Part shown: positions 55,757-64,000 of the stretch, in pieces | Layout: each line of letters begins with the position of its first letter | Numbering within the stretch: position 1 is the stretch's first letter | From: Nocardioides daphniae | GTDB taxonomy: Bacteria; Actinomycetota; Actinomycetes; Propionibacteriales; Nocardioidaceae | Assembly (NCBI RefSeq): GCF_004777465.1 | Contig: NZ_CP038462.1 | Location: 1,674,001-1,738,000, forward strand | Reading direction: 5' to 3' | DNA: 64,000 bases | Translations under genes and position numbers: made by a program | Notes under the pieces: model-generated | What the model was told of the DNA's origin: nothing | The model's input: the letters and a program-made list of their open reading frames with translations, nothing else | The model's database searches: none

Positions 55757-56868
55757 CGATCGGCGCACCCCACGACGTCTCGACCCTGCATGTCGGTGGA
55801 GCGAACCCGTACGACGTCGTCGTCGGCCGTGACCTGTCCTCGATGGTGCCCGGAGTCCTCGGCGACTCCGTGCAGCGGGTGGCCCTGCTGTACGCCGGTG
55901 AGCTCGGCGCCCTGGCCCAGCCCGTCGCCGACGCGCTCTCGGAGCACTACGACGTCCTGGCCCTGGGCCTGCCCGACGGCGAGCAGGCGAAGACCGCCTC
56001 GGTGGCGAACGACTGCTGGGAGGCGCTGGGCGCCGCCGGCTTCACCCGCTCCGACGCGGTCGTCACGCTGGGCGGGGGAGCGACCACCGACCTGGGTGGC
56101 TTCGTGGCTGCCTCGTGGCTGCGCGGCGTCCGGGTCGTGCACGTCCCGACCACGGTGCTCGCCATGGTCGACGCCGCCGTCGGCGGCAAGACCGGGATCA
56201 ACACCGGCGCCGGCAAGAACCTGGTCGGCGCCTTCCACGAGCCGGCCGGCGTGCTGTGCGACCTGGCCCTGCTGGAGACGCTGCCGCGCGACGAGCTGGT
56301 GGCCGGCCTCGGTGAGGTCGTGAAGTGCGGCTTCATCGCCGACCCAGAGATCCTGGCCATCGTGGAGTCGACCGAGCCCGAGGCGCTCACGCCGCGCTCT
56401 CCCGAGCTCCGCGAGCTCGTGGAGCGCGCGATCCGGGTCAAGATCGACGTCGTGGTCGACGACCTCAAGGAGACCGGCGGCCAGGACGGCACACCGGGCC
56501 GCGAGGTCCTGAACTACGGCCACACCATGGCCCACGCCATCGAGCGTGCGACCGACTACCGGGTCCGCCACGGCGAGGCCGTGGCCATCGGCTGCGTCTT
56601 CGTGGCGGAGCTGACCCGACTCGCCCAAGGGCTGGAAGACGCGCTCGTCGAGCGGCACGCCAGCGCCTTCAGCCGGGTCGGACTGCCGGTTGGCTTCGCG
56701 GGTGCGACCTTCGACGAGCTGCGAGAGGCGATGGCCGTCGACAAGAAGACCCGCGGCTCCCAGCTGCGCTTCCTGGTGCTTGAGGAGCTCGCCGTGCCGC
56801 GGGTGCTCGCCGGACCGTCGGAGGAGCACCTGAAGGCCGCGTACGAGGCGATGGTGGCGCGCGCATGA
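55753..56868 (+). CDS. aroB: 3-dehydroquinate synthase
   Basis: 371 residues. Converts DAHP to 3-dehydroquinate with NAD and zinc. DGEQAKT, LGGGATTDLGGFVAASWLRG, HVPTTVLAMVDAAVGGKTGI and the zinc ligands in GEVVKCGFI, LNYGHTMAHAIE and VRHGEAVAIG are present. ATG overlapping aroK; overlaps aroQ by 4 bases. Confidence 0.95.
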   Translation: MTIGAPHDVSTLHVGGANPYDVVVGRDLSSMVPGVLGDSVQRVALLYAGELGALAQPVADALSEHYDVLALGLPDGEQAKTASVANDCWEALGAAGFTRSDAVVTLGGGATTDLGGFVAASWLRGVRVVHVPTTVLAMVDAAVGGKTGINTGAGKNLVGAFHEPAGVLCDLALLETLPRDELVAGLGEVVKCGFIADPEILAIVESTEPEALTPRSPELRELVERAIRVKIDVVVDDLKETGGQDGTPGREVLNYGHTMAHAIERATDYRVRHGEAVAIGCVFVAELTRLAQGLEDALVERHASAFSRVGLPVGFAGATFDELREAMAVDKKTRGSQLRFLVLEELAVPRVLAGPSEEHLKAAYEAMVARA

Positions 56869-57341
56869 GCATGTCCGTCCTCGTCCTCAACGGTCCCAAC
56901 CTCGGACGGCTCGGCCGGCGTCAGCCCGAGATCTACGGGACGACCACGCACGCCGAGCTCGCAGCGCAGTGCATGGCGTGGGGCCATGAGCTGGGCCTGC
57001 GGGTCGAGGTGCGCCAGACCAACCACGAGGGCGAGCTGCTGGACTGGCTCAACGCGGCGGCTGACGAGGGCACCCCCGTGGTCCTGAACGCGGGCGCGTG
57101 GACGCACTACTCGTTGGCGTTGTACGACGCCTGCGCCCAGCTCGAGGCCCCGCTGGTGGAGGTGCACATCTCCGACCCGAAGGCACGACCCGAGGTCTTC
57201 CGGCACACGTCGTACGTCGAGCCGCACGCCGCCGCGACCTTCGCCGGCCACGGCGTGGAGGGCTACCGGATGGCCCTCGAGCACGTGGCCGCGAACAGCG
57301 CCGACCACACCGGTGAGTCCGGCGACCAGCCCCACCCCTGA
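56865..57341 (+). CDS. aroQ: 3-dehydroquinate dehydratase, type II
   Basis: 158 residues. Small dodecameric type II enzyme: [21 protein letters not shown] carries the catalytic Tyr, [30 protein letters not shown] and VEVHISDP the other active-site parts, and a late [11 protein letters not shown]. Completes aroE-C-K-B-Q; DAHP synthase and aroA are not in the window. Confidence 0.93.
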   Translation: MSMSVLVLNGPNLGRLGRRQPEIYGTTTHAELAAQCMAWGHELGLRVEVRQTNHEGELLDWLNAAADEGTPVVLNAGAWTHYSLALYDACAQLEAPLVEVHISDPKARPEVFRHTSYVEPHAAATFAGHGVEGYRMALEHVAANSADHTGESGDQPHP

Positions 57342-57352
57342 GGCCCGTTGGG

Positions 57353-57370
57353 GCACCGGTTTTCCGGTGC
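57353..57370 (+). terminator. hairpin between aroQ and efp
   Basis: GCACCGG-TTTT-CCGGTGC, 12 bases after the aroQ stop. It could end or attenuate the aro transcript before the efp promoter. Confidence 0.55.
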
Positions 57371-57384
57371 GCGGGGCACGCCAC

Positions 57385-57390
57385 TAGAAT
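57385..57390 (+). promoter_or_regulatory. TAGAAT -10 element of efp
   Basis: Close to the consensus TAGAAT/TATAAT; predicts a leader of about 37 bases before the ATG at 57434. Confidence 0.45.
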
Positions 57391-57433
57391 CGCCAGTCGG
57401 CCCTGCACCCGAGACGAAGGCGGAACACCGCTC

Positions 57434-57997
57434 ATGGCAAGCACCAATGACCTCAAGAACGGCATGGTTCTCAACCTGGAGGGCCAGCTCTGGGCCGTGG
57501 TGGAGTTCCAGCACGTCAAGCCGGGCAAGGGTCCCGCGTTCGTCCGCACCAAGCTGAAGAACGTCGAGTCGGGCAAGACCGTCGACAAGACCTTCAACGC
57601 CGGCACCAAGGTCGAGACGGCCAACGTCGACAAGCGCACCATGCAGTACCTCTACAACGACGGCAACTCCTACGTCTTCATGGACGTGCAGACCTACGAC
57701 CAGATCGAGGTCTCCCCGGAGTCGGTCGGCGACGCCAAGAACTTCCTCCTGGAGAACCAGGAGGCGATCATCGCCACCAACGAGGGCCGCGTCCTCTACG
57801 TCGAGCTCCCCGCCTCGGTCGAGCTGCTGATCGCCGAGACCGAGCCGGGCCTGCAGGGCGACCGCTCGACCGGCGGCACCAAGCCCGCGACCCTGGAGAC
57901 GGGTCACGTCATCCAGGTTCCCCTCTTCCTGACCACCGGCGAGAAGGTCAAGGTCGACACGCGCGACTCGTCCTACCTCGGCCGCGTCAAGAACTGA
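57434..57997 (+). CDS. efp: elongation factor P
   Basis: 187 residues in three beta-barrel domains. Relieves ribosome stalling at proline runs. [25 protein letters not shown] domain I places the tip residue in KPGKGPA, so Lys is at the usual modified position. The domain III signature around [13 protein letters not shown] closes the protein. Own promoter, followed 23 bases later by nusB. Confidence 0.95.
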   Translation: MASTNDLKNGMVLNLEGQLWAVVEFQHVKPGKGPAFVRTKLKNVESGKTVDKTFNAGTKVETANVDKRTMQYLYNDGNSYVFMDVQTYDQIEVSPESVGDAKNFLLENQEAIIATNEGRVLYVELPASVELLIAETEPGLQGDRSTGGTKPATLETGHVIQVPLFLTTGEKVKVDTRDSSYLGRVKN

Positions 57998-58020
57998 CGG
58001 ACCGGCAGGCTCTCGACTCC

Positions 58021-58428
58021 ATGGCTGCCCGCAGCAAGGCCCGCAAGCGCGCCCTCGACATCCTCTTCGCCTCCGAGCTCCGCTCCCAGGACCCGGTGGA
58101 GGCCCTGGAGGGGGCCGTCGCCGACGGTGAGGGGCCGACCAACGCCTACACCGGCGAGCTGGTGCGGGGGGTGCAGTCGCACCGACGCAGGATCGACGAG
58201 GTGCTCGGGCAGTACGCCCAGGGGTGGACCCTCGACCGCATGCCGGCGGTGGACCGCAACGTCCTCCGCATCGGTGTCTACGAGCTGCTCTACTCCGAGG
58301 ACGTGCCCGGGGCCGTCGCCGTCAGCGAGGCGCTCGCGCTGGTACGTGACCTCTCGACCGACGAGTCGCCCACCTTCGTCAACGGCGTGCTGGGCGCCGT
58401 GATGCGCGACAAGGCCGACCTGGTCTGA
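58021..58428 (+). CDS. nusB: transcription antitermination factor NusB
   Basis: 135 residues, all-helical. Binds boxA RNA of rRNA operons together with S10. ARSKARKRALDILFASELR at the start, DRMPAVDRNVLRIGVYELLY and SPTFVNGVLGAVMRD are conserved. Ends the long co-directional block that begins at rarA. Confidence 0.93.
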   Translation: MAARSKARKRALDILFASELRSQDPVEALEGAVADGEGPTNAYTGELVRGVQSHRRRIDEVLGQYAQGWTLDRMPAVDRNVLRIGVYELLYSEDVPGAVAVSEALALVRDLSTDESPTFVNGVLGAVMRDKADLV

Positions 58429-58438
58429 CTGACGTGCG

Positions 58439-58478
58439 AGAGCCCCGACGAGCGGGCCACGGCCCTCGTTGGGGCTCT
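58439..58478. terminator. bidirectional terminator, nusB / TetR gene
   Basis: AGAGCCCC-GACGAG ... CTCGTT-GGGGCTCT with a 12-base loop, between the convergent genes; a G-T wobble in the inner part. Confidence 0.75.
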
Positions 58479-58491
58479 GTCGTCCTACCGG

Positions 58492-59208
58492 TCAGCCCTT
58501 GAGCTGGGCCGTGACCGGAGCGGTGGCCAGCGCCACGGCCGAGCGGACCAGGTAGTCCTTCGCCGTGGCGCCCTCGATGGTGTGGATCTGTGGGGCGCCC
58601 GAGGCACCCTCCTCGACGAGGAGCCCGACGCGGGCCAGCTGGAGCGTCCCCAGACCGGTGGCGTAGAGCAGGTTGGCCAGGGCGCCGGGGTTGCTCACGT
58701 GGAAGTCACCGGCGTCGGCGCCGGCGACGAGCACCTTGGTGAGGATGCCCAGGCAGGAGGCCATCGCCCGCCCCAGCCGCAGGGCCGCGTCCTCACTGAC
58801 CTCGTCGAGGAGCTCCGGCCCGGTGCGGCGCATCAAGGTCTGGGCACAGTCGACGAAGGCAGGGTGGGCCAGGCCGTAGTCCGCGAACGCCTCGACCAGG
58901 CGTTCGAGCCGGTCGGCCGGGGCGGCAGCGCGGTCGTCGGCCGCCGCGAGCGAGTCGTGCAGCTCGTCGAGGTAGCCCACCAGCGTCAGCGCGAAGAGCT
59001 CCTCCTTGCCGCTGAAGTGGCGGTACACGATCGCGCGGTTGATCCCGACTGCGCGCGCGATGTCCTCGACCTGGGCGTCGCCCAGCCCGCGCTCGTCAAA
59101 GACGGCACGGGTGGCGGCCAGGATCTCCTGGGTGCGCTGACGCCGTCTCGACGCGGCCGGGGTGCGGCCACCCCGCGACGGTGAGGACGAGGGACTGCTC
59201 TGCTCCAT
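58492..59208 (-). CDS. TetR-family transcriptional regulator
   Basis: 238 residues. The N-terminal HTH (RTQEILAATRAVFDERGLGD, then VEDIARAVGINRAIVYRHFSGKEELF) is typical of TetR. The ligand domain is less conserved (YLDELHDSLAAADD, VEAFADYGLAHPAFVDCAQT). The ATG at 59208 is the first after the divergent gap. Its target and ligand are unknown. The divergent neighbour is a DNA glycosylase gene; no clear shared palindrome was found in the 71-base gap. Confidence 0.85.
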   Translation of the reverse strand: MEQSSPSSSPSRGGRTPAASRRRQRTQEILAATRAVFDERGLGDAQVEDIARAVGINRAIVYRHFSGKEELFALTLVGYLDELHDSLAAADDRAAAPADRLERLVEAFADYGLAHPAFVDCAQTLMRRTGPELLDEVSEDAALRLGRAMASCLGILTKVLVAGADAGDFHVSNPGALANLLYATGLGTLQLARVGLLVEEGASGAPQIHTIEGATAKDYLVRSAVALATAPVTAQLKG

Positions 59209-59279
59209 GGGGGGAGTGTAAGTCCTTGTGCAACTGCGTGTGACAGTCGGTTGTCGGTGGCGCCACGTACCGTGGCACC

Positions 59280-60209
59280 GTGGTGGACGACGGCATCGAG
59301 AGGACCTGGCGACCGGCATGGCCGTGCCCGGTGGGCTCGCTCCTGCGGCAGCAGCGACGAGGCCCGGGTGACCCGACCCAGCGCGCGGACGGAGCCCGCA
59401 CCTGGCGGGGCGTCCGTACTCCCGAGGGGCCCGCCACGCTGTGCGTGGAGCCGTTGGCCCACGACGGCACGGTCCATGCCCGTGCCTGGGGTGCGGGCGC
59501 CGCGTGGGCGCTCGAGCAGCTCCCGGCGCTGCTGGGGGCCGAGGACGACGTGTCGTCCTTCGAGCCGCGTACGCCCCTGGTCGCCGATGCCTGGCTCCGC
59601 ACCCCGCACTGGCGCCTGGGCCGGACGGGCCTGGTCCACGAGTCGTTGCTGCCGTCGATCCTCGAGCAGAAGGTGACGGGCCAGGAGGCGTTCGCCTCCT
59701 TCCGGCGTCTGGTGCGACGGTTCGGGGAGCCTGCCCCGGGTCCGGGAGCCGACGTGGGCCTGCTCGTCCAGCCAGCCGCCGAGACCGTGGCGCGCATCCC
59801 GTCATGGGAGTGGCTGCAGCTCGGCGTCGACGGCGCCCGCTCGACAGCAGCCGTACGCTGCGCCCGCGTCGCCGACTCGCTGCAGCGAGTCGTGGACCGC
59901 GACCCCGGACGTACGGACGCCGCCCTCCAGTCCGTGCCCGGGATCGGGGTCTGGACGAGTGCCGAGGTCAGGATGCGCGTGCTGGGCGACGCCGACGCCG
60001 TCTCCTACGGCGACTACCACCTGGCCACCCAGGTGGGCTGGGCCCTGGGCCACGCTGCCTTCACCGATCAGCAGATGGCCGACTACCTGGCGCCGTGGGA
60101 GCCCCAGCGCGGCCGGGTCGCCCACCTGTTGCGCGGCGTGGGCATGTCGCGGCCCCGCCGTGGACCTCGGATGGCGCCCCGGACGCACCTCCCCGTCAGG
60201 AGACGTTGA
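59280..60209 (+). CDS. AlkA-like DNA glycosylase (HhH-GPD family)
   Basis: 309 residues. C-terminal helix-hairpin-helix (SVPGIGVWTSAEVRMRVLGD) with the catalytic Asp in the YGDYHLATQVG segment, and the hydrophobic SILEQKVTGQEAFASFRRLV region of the 3-methyladenine/8-oxoguanine glycosylase superfamily. No iron-sulphur Cys cluster is seen. Likely removes alkylated bases. The C-terminal tail ends in a basic RPRRGPRMAPRTHLPVRRR-type stretch, a bit long for the family. GTG start without an SD. Confidence 0.82.
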   Translation: MVDDGIERTWRPAWPCPVGSLLRQQRRGPGDPTQRADGARTWRGVRTPEGPATLCVEPLAHDGTVHARAWGAGAAWALEQLPALLGAEDDVSSFEPRTPLVADAWLRTPHWRLGRTGLVHESLLPSILEQKVTGQEAFASFRRLVRRFGEPAPGPGADVGLLVQPAAETVARIPSWEWLQLGVDGARSTAAVRCARVADSLQRVVDRDPGRTDAALQSVPGIGVWTSAEVRMRVLGDADAVSYGDYHLATQVGWALGHAAFTDQQMADYLAPWEPQRGRVAHLLRGVGMSRPRRGPRMAPRTHLPVRRR

Positions 60210-60225
60210 CGCCCTGCAGGAGGCC

Positions 60226-61479
60226 TCAGAGCAGGGGGCCGAGTGGACCGAGGACGAACTCGGTGAACTTGCGGTGCCACTCGCGGGCCTCCCACTCCTC
60301 GCGGGTGAGCTCGACCGCGTTGGTGAGGTCGACCCGATAGATCTCCTCCATCGCCTCGGCGACGTTGGCGTCGATGATCTCGACGTTGATCTCGTAGTTG
60401 CCCGTGAGGCTGAGGCGGTCGATGTTCGCGGTGCCCACCGTCGTCCACCTGCCGTCGATGGTGGAGGTCTTGGCGTGCACCATCGCGCCCTGGTAGCGGA
60501 AGATCCTGATCCCGGCCTCGAGGAACTGCGCGTAGAGGCCGCGCGAGATCCAGTCGGCCACGATGTGGTTGGAGCGGTGGGGGAGCAGGATGCGCACGTC
60601 CACGCCGCGGGCGACCGCGTTGGCCAGCGCCTCCACGAAGTCCTGGTCGGGGATGAAGTACGCGTGCGTCATCCAGATGTGGTCGGCTGCGCGGTCGATC
60701 GCGTCCAGGTACATCGAGCGGATCGGGAACATCATCAGGCGCGGGTTGTTGCGCGACAGGCGGATGTGCGCCTCCCAGCCGGGAGGTGCCTCCAGGAGAA
60801 GCGGGTGCTCACTGGGGCGCAGCCGGTTGCGACGGTGGAGGTTCCAGAAGTCGGCGAACGATCGCTTGAGGTCCCACACGGCGGGGCCGGTGAGGGCGAT
60901 GTGCGTGTCACGCCACTCCGTGGCGTAGGGAGCACCGATGTTGTAGCCCCCGACGAAGGCGACGGTGTCGTCGACGACGAGCACCTTGCGGTGGTCGCGC
61001 CCGTAGTGCCGGAAGTCCCAGAAACGGAAGCCGGCGTTGTAGATCGGGAAGCGCAGCACCGAGATGTTGGCGGGGAAGCGCTTGAAACGTGGAGGCACGA
61101 CGAGGTTCGCGAAGGCGTCGTAGATGCAGTAGACCTGCACCCCGCGGTCGGCCGCGGAAGCCAGGGCCCGCTTGAACGCCTCGCCGATCTCGTCGGCCTT
61201 CCAGATGTAGGTCTCGAAGAAGATCTGGTGCTGGGCGCCGTCGATGGCGGCGAGCATCGCGTCGTAGAGGTCCTGGCCGTAGGTGTAGACCGTGACGGAG
61301 CCGTCCTCCACCTGGACGTCGGTGGGGGCGCTGCGTGGGAAGGGCGTCGTGCTGTTGTTGCGACGGCGGTACTTGTCGACCACCGTGAGGCCGATGGCCA
61401 GCGCGAACGGCGTGACGAAGAGCGCCACGAGGACGCGACGTACGACTCGCATGACGCGTTCGGAGGGGTGACGGCTCAC
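60226..61479 (-). CDS. cardiolipin synthase-like phospholipase D protein
   Basis: 417 residues. One N-terminal transmembrane helix (VLVALFVTPFALAIGLTVVD), then two HKD motifs: HYGRDHRKVLVVDD near residue 160 and VHAKTSTIDGRWTTVGTANID near 335. Such enzymes join phosphatidylglycerol or CDP-DAG with phosphatidylglycerol to make cardiolipin. Single membrane anchor rather than two distinguishes it from ClsA. GTG start at 61479; an internal ATG 9 codons later (MRVVRRVL) is an alternative. Confidence 0.85.
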   Translation of the reverse strand: MSRHPSERVMRVVRRVLVALFVTPFALAIGLTVVDKYRRRNNSTTPFPRSAPTDVQVEDGSVTVYTYGQDLYDAMLAAIDGAQHQIFFETYIWKADEIGEAFKRALASAADRGVQVYCIYDAFANLVVPPRFKRFPANISVLRFPIYNAGFRFWDFRHYGRDHRKVLVVDDTVAFVGGYNIGAPYATEWRDTHIALTGPAVWDLKRSFADFWNLHRRNRLRPSEHPLLLEAPPGWEAHIRLSRNNPRLMMFPIRSMYLDAIDRAADHIWMTHAYFIPDQDFVEALANAVARGVDVRILLPHRSNHIVADWISRGLYAQFLEAGIRIFRYQGAMVHAKTSTIDGRWTTVGTANIDRLSLTGNYEINVEIIDANVAEAMEEIYRVDLTNAVELTREEWEAREWHRKFTEFVLGPLGPLL

Positions 61480-61552
61480 GCGGCCACCCTACTTGTGGGA
61501 GACGCTCCGCACGGCGGCGGCACTCGGTGTCGCCGGGTCGAGGTCGGAGGTG

Positions 61553-61930
61553 TCAGCTGACCTTGAGACCGGCGAGGGTGCGCTGCAGCAGGTCGCGTCG
61601 CTCGTCGAAGCTGGAGCGCTCGGTGAGCGTACGCCGCACGGCGACGTGGCCGTCGGCCACGAGGTCGCCGACCAGCACGCGGACGACGCCGATCGGGAGC
61701 TTCATCGCGGCCGCCACCTCGGCGACGGAGCGACCGTCGCAGAGCGCCAGGGCGCGTGCGTGCTCACCGAGGACGCGGGCATGGCTCTGCGGGGTCGTGA
61801 CCAGCGTGGCCTCGAAGGGAAGGTCCACACGCGGGACCGTGCGACCACGGGTCAGCGTGAACGGACGGACGAAGGCCGGGCGTGCCGGTTCGTCGGCGTG
61901 CTTGCCGAACGGGACGTCGGGGGTGGGCAT
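61553..61930 (-). CDS. DUF742 protein, second CvnC-like copy
   Basis: 125 residues. DUF742 signature: ARPAFVRPFTLTRGRTVPRV, then RSVAEVAAAMKLPIGVVRVL (a winged-helix-like core), VADGHVAVRR and the end FDERRDLLQRTLAGLKV. It is a paralogue of the DUF742 gene at 62644-63009 and lies 148 bases downstream of the GTPase gene, on the same strand but outside the overlapping conservon. The ATG at 61930 is chosen; a GTG at 61948 in frame is possible. Role: partner of the GTPase and roadblock proteins, by family. Confidence 0.82.
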   Translation of the reverse strand: MPTPDVPFGKHADEPARPAFVRPFTLTRGRTVPRVDLPFEATLVTTPQSHARVLGEHARALALCDGRSVAEVAAAMKLPIGVVRVLVGDLVADGHVAVRRTLTERSSFDERRDLLQRTLAGLKVS

Positions 61931-62010
61931 GGGCCCATGATCTCCCACACCACCAAACCTTCACCAATCCTTCGGCCACGATGTGAACGGGGCCGCGTCG
62001 CGAGCACGCG

Positions 62011-62037
62011 GACCGGCCCCCGGGGAGGGGACCGGTC
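62011..62037 (-). terminator. possible terminator between the GTPase gene and the second DUF742 gene
   Basis: GACCGG-CCCC ... GGGG-A-CCGGTC: a GC-rich imperfect hairpin in the 147-base gap. It suggests the downstream DUF742 gene may be expressed separately. The rest of the gap shows no gene. Confidence 0.4.
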
Positions 62038-62077
62038 GACGTGTCGGTGCTGTGCCGGAGGGTGCAGGAGGGGGTGG

Positions 62078-62663
62078 TCAGCCGACGGGGATCTGGCTCG
62101 CCATCCGCTCGAGCGCGTACTCGGTGACGCGGATCAGGGCACCCTTGGCGGACTCGCGGTCGCGGGCGTCGATCCGGATCATCGGCACGTGGGCCGGGAG
62201 CGCGAGAGCCTCGCGGACCTGCTCGAGCTCGAACTGCGGGCCCTGGTCGAACTGGTTGAGGGCCACGATGAAGGGCAGGCCCTTCTCCTCGAAGTAGTCG
62301 AGGGGGGAGAACGCCTCGTCGAGGCGGTTGGTGTCCACCAGCACGATGGCGCCGATGGCGCCCAGGCACAGGTCGTCCCACATGAACCAGAAGCGCTTCT
62401 GGCCGGGGTGCCGAAGAGGTAGAGGATCAGGTCCTCACCGAGGGTGATGCGGCCGAAGTCCATGGCCACCGTGGTGGTGTGCTTCGTGGGGACCTGCGAG
62501 ATGTCGTCGACGCCCTCCGACTCGTCGGTGACGAGGGCCTCGGTCCGCAGGGGTCGATCTCGGAGACGGAGCCGACCAGGGTCGTCTTGCCGACGCCGAA
62601 GCCTCCGGCAATCACGATCTTGGTGGAGGCGGCGCCACGGGAGTCAGAAGGCTCGAAGTCCAC
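62078..62663 (-). CDS. conservon GTP-binding protein CvnD-like (two frame breaks)
   Basis: A small Ras-like GTPase, about 195 residues when rejoined. P-loop VIAGGFGVGKTTLVGSVSEI, switch region TTTVAMDFGRITL, G3-like LFGTPGQKRFWFMWDDL and the specificity loop VALNQFDQ (NQFD in place of NKxD). Two bases are missing: one in the run at 62550-62553, one near 62403; both corrections recover the normal length. In Streptomyces, CvnD works with CvnA-C as a membrane-linked switch resembling eukaryotic G-protein systems. Overlaps the DUF742 gene upstream by 20 bases. Confidence 0.88.
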
Positions 62664-63009
62664 GGAGGGTCCTTTCGATCAGGTCGCGACGCTGGTCACT
62701 GGAGGAGTTGGAGGTGATGGTTGCCTGGACGGCCACGTGACCGGCCTCGATGAGGTCGGCCAGGAGCACCCGCACCACGCCGATCGGCATGGAGACGAGG
62801 GCCGAGACCTCGGCAACGGAACGGAGGTGGCACACGTCCACGACGTGGGCGATCGAGGCGTTGGGCCACGACCGACCGTGGGCGTGCTCCTGGAGGCGGA
62901 GGGTCGCCTCGACCGGCAGGTCCACCTTGGGCTTGGTGCGCCCCGCCGTGATGGTGAAGGGTCTGACGATCCGCGGTGCGGGGGCGTCGTCCCAGTCCTG
63001 GTCAGCCAT
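62644..63009 (-). CDS. DUF742 protein, conservon CvnC-like
   Basis: 121 residues. RIVRPFTITAGRTKPKVDLP, then RSVAEVSALVSMPIGVVRVL and the end DLIERTLRGLRAF define DUF742. It lies between the roadblock and GTPase genes and overlaps the latter by 20 bases, as is usual in conservons. Winged-helix-like fold expected; partner of CvnB and CvnD. Confidence 0.88.
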   Translation of the reverse strand: MADQDWDDAPAPRIVRPFTITAGRTKPKVDLPVEATLRLQEHAHGRSWPNASIAHVVDVCHLRSVAEVSALVSMPIGVVRVLLADLIEAGHVAVQATITSNSSSDQRRDLIERTLRGLRAF

Positions 63010-63020
63010 GTGGTCTCACC

Positions 63021-63440
63021 TCACGCAGTCGGCTGGGGCACCCGCGCCTGCGCCTGGACCATGCGGCCCACGCGCTCGACGAGGAGCGCCATCTCGTAGC
63101 CGACCTGGCCGATGTCGGCGGAGTCCTGGGTCAGGACGGCGAGGTTGGAGCCGTCGCCGACCGCCATGAGGAGCAGGTAGCCCAGCTCCATCTCGATGAC
63201 CGTCTGGAGCACCGGTCCACCCTCGAAGAGGCGGGAGGCACCCACGGCCAGCGAGGCGAGGCCGGAGGAGACCGCCGCGACCTGCTCGGCACGGTCGGCC
63301 GGGAGGCGGTCGCTCGCGGCCATGAGCAGGCCGTCCGCGGACACCAGCACGGCGTGGGCGGTGCCGGGGACCTCCTGGATGAACTTGGTGACGATCCAGT
63401 TCAGTCCGGTGTCCTGGGCGGATGCGCTTTCGTTGGTCAT
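63021..63440 (-). CDS. roadblock/LC7 domain protein, conservon CvnB-like
   Basis: 139 residues. A roadblock/LC7 fold ([35 protein letters not shown], then [19 protein letters not shown]). In bacterial systems such proteins act as GTPase-activating or platform partners of MglA/CvnD GTPases. The ATG at 63440 overlaps the kinase gene stop by 4 bases. Ends 11 bases before the DUF742 gene. Confidence 0.9.
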   Translation of the reverse strand: MTNESASAQDTGLNWIVTKFIQEVPGTAHAVLVSADGLLMAASDRLPADRAEQVAAVSSGLASLAVGASRLFEGGPVLQTVIEMELGYLLLMAVGDGSNLAVLTQDSADIGQVGYEMALLVERVGRMVQAQARVPQPTA

Positions 63441-64000
63441 GCCGGACCTTCCTTCTGGGTGTTGGTGGTGGTGGCTGATGCGGAGCGTCCGCGGGAGACG
63501 CCCGCCGCGTGGGCCGCGAGGCGCTTGCGGATGGCCTCCGGGTCGCGCGCGGGAGCGGTACGCGTCGGGGCGACGCTTCCGGGGACCAGACGTCGGCCGG
63601 GCTGACGCTGGGGGAGGCCGGAGGTGGCGGTGGGAACCGCCTCCGACTCGTTGGCGCGGTGGGCGGCCTGCCAGCCGGCGTCGGCGCTGGTGCCCCACGA
63701 CGTCTGCGGACCGTTGCCCAGCCAGCCCGAGGCCGGGGCCTGGGTGGCGGGCGGGACGATGCCGTTGGTTCCGGGGGTACGCGTGGGAAGGGCGCCGTTG
63801 GTGCCGTTCGCTGCAGCCGGCTCGGCGGCGGGAGCCTCGGGCTCGGACGCCTCGTCGACGACGAGCTCGGCGGACTCCGCGGGCAGCGCCTGCGGAGCGG
63901 ACGCCGCCTGAGTCTCGGTCTGCGTCTCGGCGTGCACCTCCGGCTGGCTGGCCTCGACGACCGGGGCGGCCTTCGGGGCGTCCAGACCGAGCGGGTCCTC
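63437..64000 (-). CDS. C-terminal tail, probable conservon sensor histidine kinase CvnA (partial)
   Basis: The minus frame is open from the right edge to the stop at 63437, 187 residues. This part is low-complexity, Ala/Pro/Glu/Thr-rich and disordered ([40 protein letters not shown]) and ends with a short basic helix ([19 protein letters not shown]). No kinase motif is inside the window, so the call rests on position: it overlaps the roadblock gene by 4 bases as the first gene of the conservon, and Cvn kinases usually have such long disordered tails. Confidence 0.7.
   Translation of the reverse strand, partial: EDPLGLDAPKAAPVVEASQPEVHAETQTETQAASAPQALPAESAELVVDEASEPEAPAAEPAAANGTNGALPTRTPGTNGIVPPATQAPASGWLGNGPQTSWGTSADAGWQAAHRANESEAVPTATSGLPQRQPGRRLVPGSVAPTRTAPARDPEAIRKRLAAHAAGVSRGRSASATTTNTQKEGPA

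Overview
The window is high-GC actinobacterial chromosome. The gene set and order (thrS-HIT-IMPase-PI-phosphate synthase; ruvCAB-yajC-apt-rel; hisS-aspS; rarA-alaS-ruvX-mltG-aroE-prepilin peptidase-aroCKBQ-efp-nusB; furA-katG; a Cvn 'conservon') suggests Nocardioidaceae or close relatives. Genus is an inference; no rRNA or tRNA gene was found. Many genes start with GTG, overlap by 4 bp, and several have a TAGNNT -10 element 6-7 bases before the start codon, the actinobacterial leaderless pattern.

Layout. 1-0.75 kb: two unrelated gene fragments meeting head to head (acyl-CoA ligase / acyl-CoA dehydrogenase). 0.77-4.7 kb: small membrane and stress-type proteins, a TspO-like protein, an F420-dependent oxidoreductase, CsbD, a UPF0126 channel-like protein. 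4.76-8.8 kb: sbcDC nuclease. 9-13.9 kb: a cysteine-switch matrixin metalloprotease with a seven-repeat propeller, then a secreted ExeM/NucH nuclease. 14-16.7 kb: furA-katG. 16.8-17.05 kb: a truncated MaoC gene fused to a foreign tail. 17.2-21.1 kb: thrS, HIT, IMPase, PIP synthase. 21.2-26.3 kb: vitamin B6 island (pdxR-like regulator, pdxS, pdxT, yebC) with a DUF6891-like gene and an FMN reductase inside. 26.4-28.5 kb: PhoX. 28.7-34.2 kb: ruvCAB (with a LexA box), yajC, apt, rel; secD and secF, usually between yajC and apt, are absent. 34.3-39.5 kb: DUF349 protein, MBL hydrolase, hisS, aspS. 39.6-45.9 kb: five-gene oligopeptide ABC transporter. 45.9-58.4 kb: rarA, two little-known small genes, alaS, ruvX, mltG and the shikimate operon through efp and nusB. 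58.5-61.5 kb: TetR, AlkA-like glycosylase, cardiolipin synthase. 61.5-64 kb: a minus-strand conservon (kinase tail, roadblock, DUF742, GTPase) plus a second DUF742 gene.

About eighteen single-base frame breaks, mostly in G/C runs, split otherwise well conserved genes including essential ones (aspS). Rejoined products have family-typical lengths, so I annotate them as one CDS each and regard most breaks as sequencing or consensus errors. No stretch longer than 300 bases lacks a gene. No insertion sequence, prophage, CRISPR array, integrase or attachment site was seen. I found no clearly undescribed multi-gene system; the most distinctive items are the cysteine-switch protease with propeller, the 17-bp inverted repeat covering the ribosome binding site and start codon of the peptide permease, the secDF gap and the duplicated DUF742 gene.
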